This document shows, one piece after another, positions 34,090 through 43,089 of a stretch of DNA of 64,000 nucleotides; position 1 is the stretch's first letter, and each line of letters begins with the position of its first letter. Source of the DNA: Nitrospira sp. Ga0074138. Its GTDB lineage: Bacteria; Nitrospirota; Nitrospiria; Nitrospirales; Nitrospiraceae. The notes beneath the pieces were generated by a model, which searched no databases, had not been told where the DNA came from, and worked only from the letters and a program-made list of their open reading frames with translations. Position numbers and translations under genes: made by a program. Where the stretch lies: contig LNDU01000044.1 of NCBI GenBank assembly GCA_001464735.1, forward strand, positions 95,091-159,090, in the 5' to 3' direction.

Positions 34090-35193
34090 ATGAAAAAGCC
34101 CCTCTCTCAGCGTACTCGACGGAACCAGCCAACCACCGGGGCGACGAACGTCGCGATTATCGGCGCCGGTCGCGGGGGGGCCGCGCTGATGGAGATCTTT
34201 GCAAACGATCCTCTCGTGCGGATTGTCGGTGTCGCGGAGCTCGATCCCAAAGCCCCAGGGCTAGAACTGGCGCGACAGTTCGGAATCCCGATCACGCACG
34301 ACTATCGACAACTCCTCGCGATGGAGCGTGTCGATCTGATCATCGATGTGTCGGGTGATGCAGAGGTCTGGGCATTCCTTCAGGATTTTCATCGCATGGG
34401 TGTCACCATAATTGGCGGCGCCAGCGCGAAATTCATGTGGGAATTGATCGGTGCCCGTATTCGCGCAACGGCGGAGATCGAGAAGACGCTGAACAAATAT
34501 CAATCCTTGTATCGGTTGTACGTGAAAGAGACCGGGGCGGCAGTGACGGAGGAGCGGACCAGAATCGCTTGCGAGATCCACGACGGCTTCGTGCAGAGTT
34601 TGGCGGGGGTGAATTTCAAGCTGGATCTGTGCCAGCAATTGATCCGGAAAAAATCACGGGCTAGTTTGGCCACCATCAAGGAGAGCAAGGCTCAGCTGAA
34701 GTTGGCCATCCAGGAAGCTCGCCAAGTGATTTTCAACCTGCGTCCCCTGCACTACGACAAGATGGAATTGGTTCCGGCCCTGACGAATTATTTCAAGTCA
34801 TACCAGCTTCAGACCCACATCGCCACGAAGTTTTCCGTGAGCGGAGATGAGCAGATTCTCTTCCCGCGGACGAAGATCTTTCTCTTTCGCATTATTCAGG
34901 AGGCCTTGAGCAACGTGCAAAAACATGCGCGGGCCGATCGAGTCTCGATCAAGCTGGACATCGAGATGGAGCTGTTGCGCGTCACCATTACCGACAATGG
35001 AATCGGATTCGATCTGGAGGCCGTGCTGCGCGACCCTGAAAAGTGGGATCATTTTGGAATCAAGGGGATCTTAGAACGAGCTCGACTGGTGGGAGGAGAG
35101 GGGCGCGTCCAATCGAAGCCGGGGAAGGGCACGAAAATCATCGTCGAGGTGCCGCTGGGGCATCGGGAGGAGAGGGACAATGGAGAAAATTAA
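34090..35193 (+). CDS. NarL-type sensor histidine kinase with N-terminal Rossmann domain
   Basis: A 367-residue soluble kinase. Residues about 19-125 form a dinucleotide-binding Rossmann fold like that of Gfo/Idh oxidoreductases (NVAIIGAGRGGAALMEIF, then VGVAELDP and RVDLIIDVSGDAEVW). The kinase part has the HisKA_3 box with His164 (ERTRIACEIHDGFVQSL), followed by an HATPase_c domain (FRIIQEALSNVQKHA, ITDNGIGFD, GIKGILERARLVGG). No membrane segment is visible. The layout suggests it reads a cytoplasmic signal such as NAD(H) state or a metabolite. It overlaps the response regulator gene by 14 bases. The start is ATG 34090, and 34078 is possible. Confidence 0.85.
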   Translation: MKKPLSQRTRRNQPTTGATNVAIIGAGRGGAALMEIFANDPLVRIVGVAELDPKAPGLELARQFGIPITHDYRQLLAMERVDLIIDVSGDAEVWAFLQDFHRMGVTIIGGASAKFMWELIGARIRATAEIEKTLNKYQSLYRLYVKETGAAVTEERTRIACEIHDGFVQSLAGVNFKLDLCQQLIRKKSRASLATIKESKAQLKLAIQEARQVIFNLRPLHYDKMELVPALTNYFKSYQLQTHIATKFSVSGDEQILFPRTKIFLFRIIQEALSNVQKHARADRVSIKLDIEMELLRVTITDNGIGFDLEAVLRDPEKWDHFGIKGILERARLVGGEGRVQSKPGKGTKIIVEVPLGHREERDNGEN

Positions 35194-35851
35194 GGTGCTG
35201 ATTGCCGACGATCACCGAGTGGTTCGGGAGGGCTTGGCAGCCATTCTCAAGACCAAAGAGGACATTCACGTCATCGGCGAAGCTCAAGACGGTGCGGAGG
35301 CCGTCGAAAAAGCCCGAGCCTTGCTTCCGGATGTGATCCTGATGGATGTAAGCATGCCACGGATGGGAGGCGTCGAGGCAACCAGACAAGTCAAACGTGA
35401 GTTTCCACACATCGGCATCGTGGCGCTGACCATGTACGAAGAACAACAGTACATCTTCGATCTCGTCCGTGCGGGCGCGACAGGCTATCTCTTGAAAGAC
35501 TCTGAATCGTCACAAATCGTGGCGGCCATTCGAGCGATCTATCGAGGCGAATCGCTGATCCATCCGTCCGTCGCCAGTAAAATCTTGGCGGAGTTCTCAT
35601 TAATGGCCCAAAAGAAGGGGAAAAAGCCATCATGGGCCGAGCATGATCTGACGGAGCGAGAGATTACGGTGTTACGATTGGTTGCCGACGGGAAAACCAA
35701 CAAGGAGATCGCCAATAACCTTGATCTGAGCGAAAAGACGGTCAAGAATCACGTCCGGAACATCTTCCATAAACTACAAGTCTATGATCGCACGCAAGCG
35801 GCCATCACCGCCATCCGCAAGGGCCTGATCGAGCTGGATCCGAAGCGGTAG
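35180..35851 (+). CDS. NarL/FixJ-family response regulator
   Basis: A 223-residue regulator. The receiver has DD at 10-11, phospho-acceptor Asp56 (ILMDVSMPRMGG) and the conserved lysine in GYLLKDSE. The LuxR-type HTH (LTEREITVLRLVADGKTNKEI, then SEKTVKNHVRNIF) is at the C-terminus. It is the partner of the Rossmann-fused kinase by overlap. The six-gene lipoprotein array starts 92 bases beyond its stop on the other strand. Three promoters in that array carry an inverted repeat centred near -44, a plausible site for this regulator. Confidence 0.92.
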   Translation: MEKIKVLIADDHRVVREGLAAILKTKEDIHVIGEAQDGAEAVEKARALLPDVILMDVSMPRMGGVEATRQVKREFPHIGIVALTMYEEQQYIFDLVRAGATGYLLKDSESSQIVAAIRAIYRGESLIHPSVASKILAEFSLMAQKKGKKPSWAEHDLTEREITVLRLVADGKTNKEIANNLDLSEKTVKNHVRNIFHKLQVYDRTQAAITAIRKGLIELDPKR

Positions 35852-35943
35852 GATTGAAGCCCTGGCAGGTGAGGGCTGTGAACTGCGAGTCTTCCGATGG
35901 GCTGCTCACTCGAATAGCAACATGAGCGTGTGTGGCGGCATGC

Positions 35944-36948
35944 TCAGCGCAAATCCCTGAAGACGTTAATCGTGTACGGTCTTGTACTCACTCCATCCTG
36001 TGCGATCACGGTAATCGTGAACAAGGTCGTGGCTCCCAAGCCGAGTGAACTGCTCACGCTCCCGGTTAAGACTCCTGCTGGCGCGATCACGGAGCCCGAG
36101 GAAGACATCACCGAGTTCGCGTCCGACTTGGTCGCCGTCACTGTCAGGCTGTCGACGGCGGCCGGGACACTGACCGTATAGTTCAGTGTGCCGGCAGCAA
36201 ATCCTGGATTCAAGGTGCCTGCAGTCACGGTCAAGCCCGATAGATTAGCGTTGTTTGAGGGTGCGAGTCGGTTGATCGTGATGCGGTAGATCCTCGAAAC
36301 TTGATTCGGTGCGGTCACTGTGACCGAGACGGTCTTACTGCTTCCGGGTCCATCGAGCGGAATGGTCGCTTGCCCACTATTTGGGACATCTCCAGATAGA
36401 ACGGCATTTGGGTCGGACTTGGTTGCGGTGATATTTACACTGGTAATATCGGTTGCCACGTCCACGGTATAGTTCAGCGTGCCCGGTGAAAACCCTGGAG
36501 TTAAACTACCTGAGGACACTGTTAGGTTCGACAACTCATTGTTACCCGACAATGGAGCAGCCCGGTTCACCGTGACGATGTAGGAGCTTTGACTTCCGCT
36601 CTGCTCAGTGAGGACGATGGCGATATCCTTGCTCGATCCCGGAGGAGTGAGGTCAACCGAGAGATTTTGGCTCGCGGTCCCAGCGATCGTGATGCTGGTG
36701 CTGCTATTTTCCGGGGTGGCCGTCACCGTCAGGCTGGCGACGGTTGACGGTACGTTGAGTGTATAGTTGGTGGTCGCGCTTGAAAAAGCTGGTTGGAGTC
36801 CTGGCTCAGAGACCGACAGGCTAGAGAGCCTGACCTGTGGTCCTTCCGAGATCGACCCCGTGTCTTTGCAGCCGGAAGCACTGAGGACGACGGTCAGGGA
36901 AAGAATACTGGCCAAACATTGTCCCACGGCGGTGACTGTACGGTGCAT
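35944..36948 (-). CDS. Cadherin-like beta-sandwich repeat lipoprotein (array gene A)
   Basis: A 334-residue lipoprotein: signal peptide with lipobox SASGC and lipidated Cys near residue 27. Three tandem beta-sandwich units follow, each opening with a pattern like LTVSSGSLTPGFSPGTLNYT and closing with ITVxAPN...YRITINR. This fits the cadherin-like beta-sandwich family (PF12733). The last unit, ending VFRDLR, is close to the last unit of gene C (38617-38900), with DNA about 85-90% identical by eye, so units have been exchanged or copied. Residue +2 after Cys is Lys, which favours the outer membrane. The function is unknown; adhesion or matrix binding is an inference. Confidence 0.75.
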   Translation of the reverse strand: MHRTVTAVGQCLASILSLTVVLSASGCKDTGSISEGPQVRLSSLSVSEPGLQPAFSSATTNYTLNVPSTVASLTVTATPENSSTSITIAGTASQNLSVDLTPPGSSKDIAIVLTEQSGSQSSYIVTVNRAAPLSGNNELSNLTVSSGSLTPGFSPGTLNYTVDVATDITSVNITATKSDPNAVLSGDVPNSGQATIPLDGPGSSKTVSVTVTAPNQVSRIYRITINRLAPSNNANLSGLTVTAGTLNPGFAAGTLNYTVSVPAAVDSLTVTATKSDANSVMSSSGSVIAPAGVLTGSVSSSLGLGATTLFTITVIAQDGVSTRPYTINVFRDLR

Positions 36949-37274
36949 ATGATATCGGTCACTTTCTATGTAAGAGCAACAAGTCTATGTATTGGGTGAA
37001 CCCAAACGGTAGGTGTCGAGACTACGAGAGGGTTCAAAAGCGGCCTGTCAGAATTTGTTCATGAGGCCGAGCAGTCGTTCATTCTATAACCGATCCAAGC
37101 AGTCGGGTCAACAGATCAGATCGAGAGATAGCAAGATTGTGAATGGTGCGAGAGAGGGCGTTGATGGTCAGCCATGTTTCGCAGGCCACTCACTTATAGT
37201 AGGGACACGTTGTTTCGATGGGTGTGTAAGAGAAAAAGAGTTGCGTCCGCTCCGGTTTGAAGCGCGGACATTGT
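36949..37274. other. Leader and promoter region of array gene A
   Basis: 326 bases. The minus strand carries GAACCCTCTCGTAGTCTC (37019-37036), the same block found before genes B and E, with the -10-like TAGTCT 71 bases before the gene A start. It lacks the CCCTAC inverted repeat seen before B, D and E. Nothing else is recognised. Confidence 0.4.
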
Positions 37275-38285
37275 CTACCGGCGAGATCGGATGATGGTGA
37301 TGGTATAAGAATTTGTACTCAGGCCGTCTTGCGCCGTGACGGTGATGTCGGCCTCCGTGCGTCTCCCGCCCAGTGGGACGGATACCTGCCCTGTCTGTGT
37401 CCCTGCCGCAGCGATCACTGCACCAAACGCGAACATCGTCGCATTCGGGTCGGACTTCGTTGCGGAGATGATCACACTGTCCACATTATTAGCCACATCA
37501 ACTCGGTAGTCTAAGATTCCAGAATCAAAATCTGGATCTAGGGAACCCGAGCTCACAGTTAAGCTCGATAGAGCATCGTCGCTCGAAGGGGCCGCTCGTA
37601 CAACGGTGACGGTATAGGTCCTTGAGGTTCCATTCGGTGCCGTGACGAGAATGGATATCATCTTCGTTGTGCCCGGTCCATTGAGTGTGATCGTCGCTCG
37701 CCCTTCGTTCGGCACATCACCAGAGATCACGGCATTGGCATCAGACTTGGTTGCCGAGACCGTCACTTCGGCAACAGCGGTGGCTACGTTCACACGGTAG
37801 TCCTGAATTCCTGCAGAAAAGGTAGGAGATAAGGTACCCGGCGACAGGGTCAAACTCCTCAGAGTGTTATCCCCGCCAAGCGGTATCACTCTCAGGGTAA
37901 TCATGTAGATCTTGGCTCTTCCATCTGGGGACGTGACGGTCAGTGAGATATCTTTGGTCGACCCAGGGCCAGGAGGTGAAATCGTGGCTTGTCCGGTAGC
38001 TTGCCCGGCTGGGGCGGTTATCGCACCAGACAACACGTCATTCGGATCAGACTTCGTTGCCGAGACGGTTAGGTCAGATGTGGCACTGGGCAGGTCAACG
38101 ATGTAACCGGTCGTTTCGCTGGCGAACGGCGGTTGGAGCGATGCGCTGGAGACTGAGAGGCCAGCAAGTTGAGGGCCTGGATCAATCGACCCTGTGTCTT
38201 GACAGCCATATATGCCAAAGCCGTTGGCTCCGACGAGGAGCACGATGACAGCATATCGCGCTGGGATGGTGAGAAAACGTCTCAT
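37275..38285 (-). CDS. Cadherin-like beta-sandwich repeat lipoprotein (array gene B)
   Basis: A 336-residue lipoprotein with lipobox IYGC (CQDTGS follows) and three cadherin-like beta-sandwich units. Units contain DYRVNVATAVAEVTVSATKS and similar, with GDVPNEGRATITLNGPG, a loop that recurs through the array. The first unit carries an extra TGQATGQATISPPG loop. It has no catalytic motif. Its promoter region (38361-38409) has the array -10 block and the best inverted repeat of the set. Confidence 0.75.
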   Translation of the reverse strand: MRRFLTIPARYAVIVLLVGANGFGIYGCQDTGSIDPGPQLAGLSVSSASLQPPFASETTGYIVDLPSATSDLTVSATKSDPNDVLSGAITAPAGQATGQATISPPGPGSTKDISLTVTSPDGRAKIYMITLRVIPLGGDNTLRSLTLSPGTLSPTFSAGIQDYRVNVATAVAEVTVSATKSDANAVISGDVPNEGRATITLNGPGTTKMISILVTAPNGTSRTYTVTVVRAAPSSDDALSSLTVSSGSLDPDFDSGILDYRVDVANNVDSVIISATKSDPNATMFAFGAVIAAAGTQTGQVSVPLGGRRTEADITVTAQDGLSTNSYTITIIRSRR

Positions 38286-38616
38286 GATGGACCCAACACG
38301 TTCTCTTGCTGGATAACCTGTTGGGCCCAGCCACCCGTGTGAACCATAGGGTAGAGGCAGATATTACGAAAGGGTTCCTGAATTGATCCATCCCTACTTG
38401 CGTAGGGATAAGCAGGGTGCGTGCAAGGGTATCTCTAACTAGTGGAGGTCAACAGATGGATCGAAAGATAGGAAGGGCGTCAATGGTGAGAGAGGGAATA
38501 CCGTCGGTGACGGAGAGCTATTCCTATGCCGGCTCTCCTCGCCGTTGGCGGTCTTGTGCGCACACAGGATTTCATAGCCCCCTGGGACAGAACTATGAGG
38601 GTAACCCGTATGATGT
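38286..38616. other. Leader and promoter region of array gene B
   Basis: 331 bases. The part next to gene B holds its leader and promoter (see 38361-38409). The remainder, 38410-38616, lies beyond the stop of gene C and shows no gene or clear terminator. Confidence 0.4.
38361..38409 (-). promoter_or_regulatory. Array promoter block and palindrome before gene B
   Basis: On the minus strand, TAATAT (38361-38366) in the context TTTCGTAATATC is the putative -10, 76 bases before the ATG. A perfect palindrome, ATCCCTAC TTGC GTAGGGAT (38390-38409), is centred about 45 bases upstream of the inferred start point. The same block precedes genes D and E. Confidence 0.5.
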
Positions 38617-40180
38617 CTAGCGCGCATCTCTAAAGACGTTGATCGTGTATGGTCTTGTACTCACTCCATCCTGTGCAATCACAGTAATTGTGAGCACGGT
38701 CGTGGCACCCAAGCCGAGTGCACTGCTCACGCTCCCGGTTAAAACTCCTGCCGGCGCGATCACGGAGCCCGAGGAGGACATCACCGCATTCGGATCAGAC
38801 TTGGTTGCGGCTACCGTCATGCTGTCGACGCTGGCCGGGACAGTGACCGTATAGTTCGGTGTCCCGGCGGCAAATCCTGGATTCAAGGTGCCTGTACTCA
38901 CGGTCAAGGCCGAGAGCGTGGCATCGCTCGAGGGTAGCGGTCGTTTCACGGTGACCGTGTAGGTTTTTTCAACTCCACTGGGCGCTCGCACAAGGATGGT
39001 AATGAGCGTGTCCGACCCTGGGGGCGCCAACGGAGAAATCTCGCGTGGTTGACCGGAGCTGATTCCTTGTCCATTGATCATCAAGCTGGCATTTGAATCC
39101 TGAACCGTCGCAGTGATGGTGAGACTGGTGACACCGGTGGCTACGTCTACGGTGTAGGGCAGCTGGTCTCAAGGCCGACAGATTGTTGTTGCTCGACGCG
39201 GCTCGATCGATGGTCACACGGTAGGTCTTGCTGTTTCCATTCGGAGCCGTCACCGTGATCGTCACCTGGGTGGTAGTCCCAGGGCCACTCAGCTGAATGG
39301 TCGCCTGCCCGTCGTTGAGTACATCACCCGATATCACGGCATTCGGATCCGCCTTGGTCGCGGCGACGGTGACACTGGTGACATCGGTAGCTACGTCTAC
39401 GGTGTAGGGCAGCTGGTCCGGAGCAAAGGCAGGAGCCAAAGTGCCTGGTGTCACGCTTAAGGCCGACAGATTGTTGTTGCTCGACGCGGCTCGGTCGATG
39501 GTCACGCGGTAGGTCTTGCTGTTTCCATTCGGGGCCGTCACGGTGATCGAGACGTTTCTGCTTGTCCCCGGGCCACCCAGTTGAATGGTCGCCTGTCCGT
39601 CGTTGGGCAGGTCACCAGAAATCACGGCATCCGGATCCGCCTTGGTCGCGGCGACGATAACACTGGTGACACCGGTAGCCACGTCAACCGCATAGTTGAG
39701 GGTGCCGGAAGTGAAGGTCGGAGCCAAGATGCCGGGGGTGACAGTCAAGGCGGACAGGTTGTTGTCGCTCGATAAGAGTCTTGTGACAGTGACGGTATAG
39801 GTACTCTCCGAGCCTGTCTGTGACGACACGGTGATGGTGATCGTTGCGGTGGATCCCGGTGGACCTAACGGTATGGAACGTCCCTGCCCTGCAGCAGTTG
39901 AAACCGCATTGATCGTCATCGTTGCCGTGCTGTCCTTAGGACTGGCCGTCACGGTCACGCTGGCGACAGGCTTGGGCACTTCGGCGGCATAGCTCGTGGT
40001 ATTGCTTGAAAACGCCGGTTGAAGGGCACCTGAGGGGATGATCGTTAAGCTGGCGAGTGGTACTTGAGCTTCATTTGATACTGACGCCGAGTCCGAGCAG
40101 CCGTACAGGCTCAACCCGGTCATCAGGATGAGGGAAGAAACTAGGTATTGCATGGCAATGGTGAACGGGCGTCCCATCAT
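38617..40180 (-). pseudogene. Frameshifted cadherin-like repeat lipoprotein gene (array gene C)
   Basis: The 5' part (from ATG 40180) encodes a lipoprotein signal (lipobox LYGC) and three intact repeat units. Near 39166-39170 the frame is lost. Compared with the intact sister unit at 39410-39470, 38 net bases are missing between CTGGTC and AAGGCCGACA. The first frame then runs out of phase to 38969, while the original frame resumes and stays open to 38617, ending in a unit almost the same as that of gene A. Restoring the deletion would give one protein of roughly 530 residues. Either the gene is recently broken or the repeats were misassembled. Sister units are 288 bp apart. Confidence 0.7.
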
Positions 40181-40416
40181 GAGGCGGTCACTTTCCCTTG
40201 ATGCGTGAAGTGATGAGCCTGTGTGCTCTGGCGAACCCAAACGCTAATATGGAAACGACGAGTGGGTTCGAGTGTCTACTGAGGCGAAGCAGGAGTTACA
40301 GGTATAGCCAATCCGACCGGTGAGGTCAAGACGTCAGATCGGGGCGGGTGAACCTGTGCGTCGGAGTTAGTTGCCGACCAGTCACGCTATCAGTATGGTC
40401 AACACGGTGCCCCAGG

Positions 40417-42874
40417 CTATGGTCCCGGGGCTACGGTGTCGATGGTCACGGGCAAGGACGGACTCTGGGCGGACTCAAGGGTCGTCGCCGTGTTGGTCAC
40501 CGTACTGGTAATCGTGCGTACCCCGTCACTCAACGCTGCCGTCGGAGCGAGGGTGTTGGCTCCTTGATCAAAGTTGGCCGAGACTTTGACCCCATCTACG
40601 TAGAGACTCGGGGTTTGCCCCGCCCCTGGCTGAGGTATCCTGAATCTTGGTGCTGAGACGTTGGTGATGTTATCAGCATCACTAGTGCCAGGAAGACACG
40701 CATTGGCACTATCACGGGGGCAGGAGTCATCCTCTGCTATCAAGTCCGGTGCGACCGACGGCGCCGGTGGTGCTGTCGGTGCTGGTTGGTTCACGGTAAT
40801 GAGGTACGTCTTATCAGTGCCATTCGGCGCTATCACAAGAACTTCTATTTCAGTGCTGGATGGACCACCTGGTAGAGGGATGGAACGAGAATTCCCCCCT
40901 TGTCCGTTGATCGTCACGGTTGCACTTGGATCCTGGGGAGTGGCGTTCACGGTGATGCTGGTATCACTACTGCCAGCGTTTACGGTATAGGCAGTCCTGG
41001 CTGCAGTAAATGCGGGGCTCAGGTTGCCCGGAGAGACGGTCAAGCCCGACAGATTGTTGTTTCCGCCCAGGGCAGCTCGCTCGACGGTGATGGTGTAGGG
41101 TTTCTGGCTGCCATTGGGGGCGGTCACTACGATATTGATCAAGGTATTCAATCCTGCTCCGTTCAACGGAACGGAACGGCCCTGACCAGACGTGGCGGGT
41201 GTCCCATTTACGGTGATCGTCGCGTTAGAATCCTGCCGAGTGGGCGTGACGCTGATGCTGGTTACACTGCTCCCCACATCCACTGTGTAGTTCGTCGTGT
41301 TGGCACTAAAGGATGGGTCCAAGGGGCCCGGCGATACACTCAATCCCGATAGGTTGTTGTTTCCGCCAAGGGCGGCTCGATTGACGTTTACCGTGTAAGT
41401 CTTCTGAAGGCCATTGGGAGCGGTCACTAGGATATTGATAAGAGTATTCGATCCCGCCCCATTCAACGGAATGGAACGGCCTTGACCGGAAGTGGCGGCT
41501 TGCCCATTCACCGAGACGCTGGTTACGGCACTTCCCACGTCCACCGTATAGCTTGTCGTGGTTGCAGTAAAGGCGGGTGTCAGCGGGCCCGGCGAGACGG
41601 TCAAGCTCGACAGGTTGTTGTTTCCGCCAAGGGCGGCCCGATTGACGTTTACCGTGTAAGTTTTCTGACTGCCGTTGGGAGCGGTCACTAGGATATTGAT
41701 AAGAGTATTCGATCCCGCCCCATTCAACGGAATGGAACGGCCTTGACCGGAAGTGGCGGCTTGCCCATTCAGTGACCGTGATACTGGCCACGGTACTTCC
41801 TACGCCTACCGTGTAGTTCAGGTCGTTCGCATTGAAAGGAGAGTCCAAGGAACCTGGTGATACGGTCAATGCCGAGAGGTTGTTGTTCCCGCCATCACGA
41901 TTGACTCCCACTGTGTAGGTTTTCTGAGTACCGTTCTGCGCCGTCACAATAATAAAGATAGGTGTGTTCGAACCCGCTGCCCCTAATGGAATGGTTCGAG
42001 TTTGTCCGGAGTTGGTGCCTTGCCCATTCACAGTCATGGTTGCAGTAGTGGTATCTTGAAGCCTCGGGGTCACCGTGATGCTAGCCACACTGCTCCCTAC
42101 ATTAACTGTGTAGCCTGTTCTGTCTGCTCTGAAAGATGGAGCTAAGTTTCCTGGTGAGACGGTCAAGCCCTGTATGTTGTTATTACTGGAGACTCCGCGA
42201 CTCACAGTAACCAGATATGTTTTTGGATTTCCGTTCTGGGCCGTCACGGCAATCGTGATAGCCGTACTTTGGCCGCCACCATTGAGAGGTATCGTGCGAG
42301 CCTGCCCGGAGTTCGTGGCTTGCCCGTTCACCGTCATCGTCGCGGCTGGATCCGAAAGCGTGGGGGTCACTGTGACATTTCCGACGTTGTTGGCAACATC
42401 GAGCGAATAGTTGAGCTCGTTCGCAGTGAACGGGGGATCCAGGGTTCCAGACGATAGGGTCAGGTTCTGTAACGAGTTGTTTCCAGTAAGGCCGGCTCGA
42501 ATCAGAAGGACGGTGTAGGTTCTCGAATTGGTGCCTGTCTCTGACACGACGATGTTCACGGGAGTCGTCGTCCCCGCCGCGCCAAGATTAATAACGCTGC
42601 TGGTTGTGGTCTGACCATTAATCGTGACGGTATCTCCGGCCACAGCAGGTTGAGCGGTTATGGTCACACTTGTGATGTTATTGGAAACATCAACATTGTA
42701 TTGGGTGGTTCCCCCGCTGAAAGCCGGTTGGAGTGTTCCTGGGTCGACCGTCAGGCTGGCAAGTTCAACCACGGGGTTCACGGTGGCTGAGTCGCCACAA
42801 CCATAGGCGATCAAACCGATCACAACAAGAAACGCGGCAGCGAGATACTGTCTCACGACGGTCATGGTACGCAT
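40417..42874 (-). pseudogene. Frameshifted cadherin-like repeat lipoprotein gene (array gene D)
   Basis: From ATG 42874 the gene encodes a lipoprotein signal (lipobox IAYGC) and several beta-sandwich units. Near 41771-41776 a deletion inside a unit shifts the frame, and the shifted frame ends at 41306. The original frame stays open from there to 40417 through more units. It then reaches a proline-rich linker (PAPTAPPAPSVAP) and a bacterial Ig-like module ending VTIDTVAPGP, which looks cut short. About 130 bases (41385-41515 and 41645-41775) are nearly identical in two neighbouring units and both end at the same GCGGCTTGCCCATTCA. The first unit lost 39 bases in frame at this place and the second lost them out of frame. 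Confidence 0.7.
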
Positions 42875-42947
42875 GGTGATGAGGTCTCTTTCTCCAGAGG
42901 CGTGATATGGCAGGTTCATTAGTATGAACCTCAACATAAAGGGTTGA

Positions 42948-42996
42948 ATAATACGAAACTGCTAAAGATTGGTCTACCCCTACTTTGGTATAGGGG
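42948..42996 (-). promoter_or_regulatory. Array promoter block and palindrome before gene D
   Basis: On the minus strand TATTAT (42948-42953), in the context TTTCGTATTATT, lies 74 bases before the ATG. An imperfect inverted repeat, CCCCTA CTTTGG TATAGGGG, spans about 42977-42996 and is centred near -44. Confidence 0.45.
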
Positions 42997-43089
42997 AAAT
43001 AGGACAGGGACCTATGGACCATCCTACGGTGAGGTCAAGATCCTTAGATCATGATGGAGCGAAGCGGTCTGGACCGATTTGAAGCGTCG

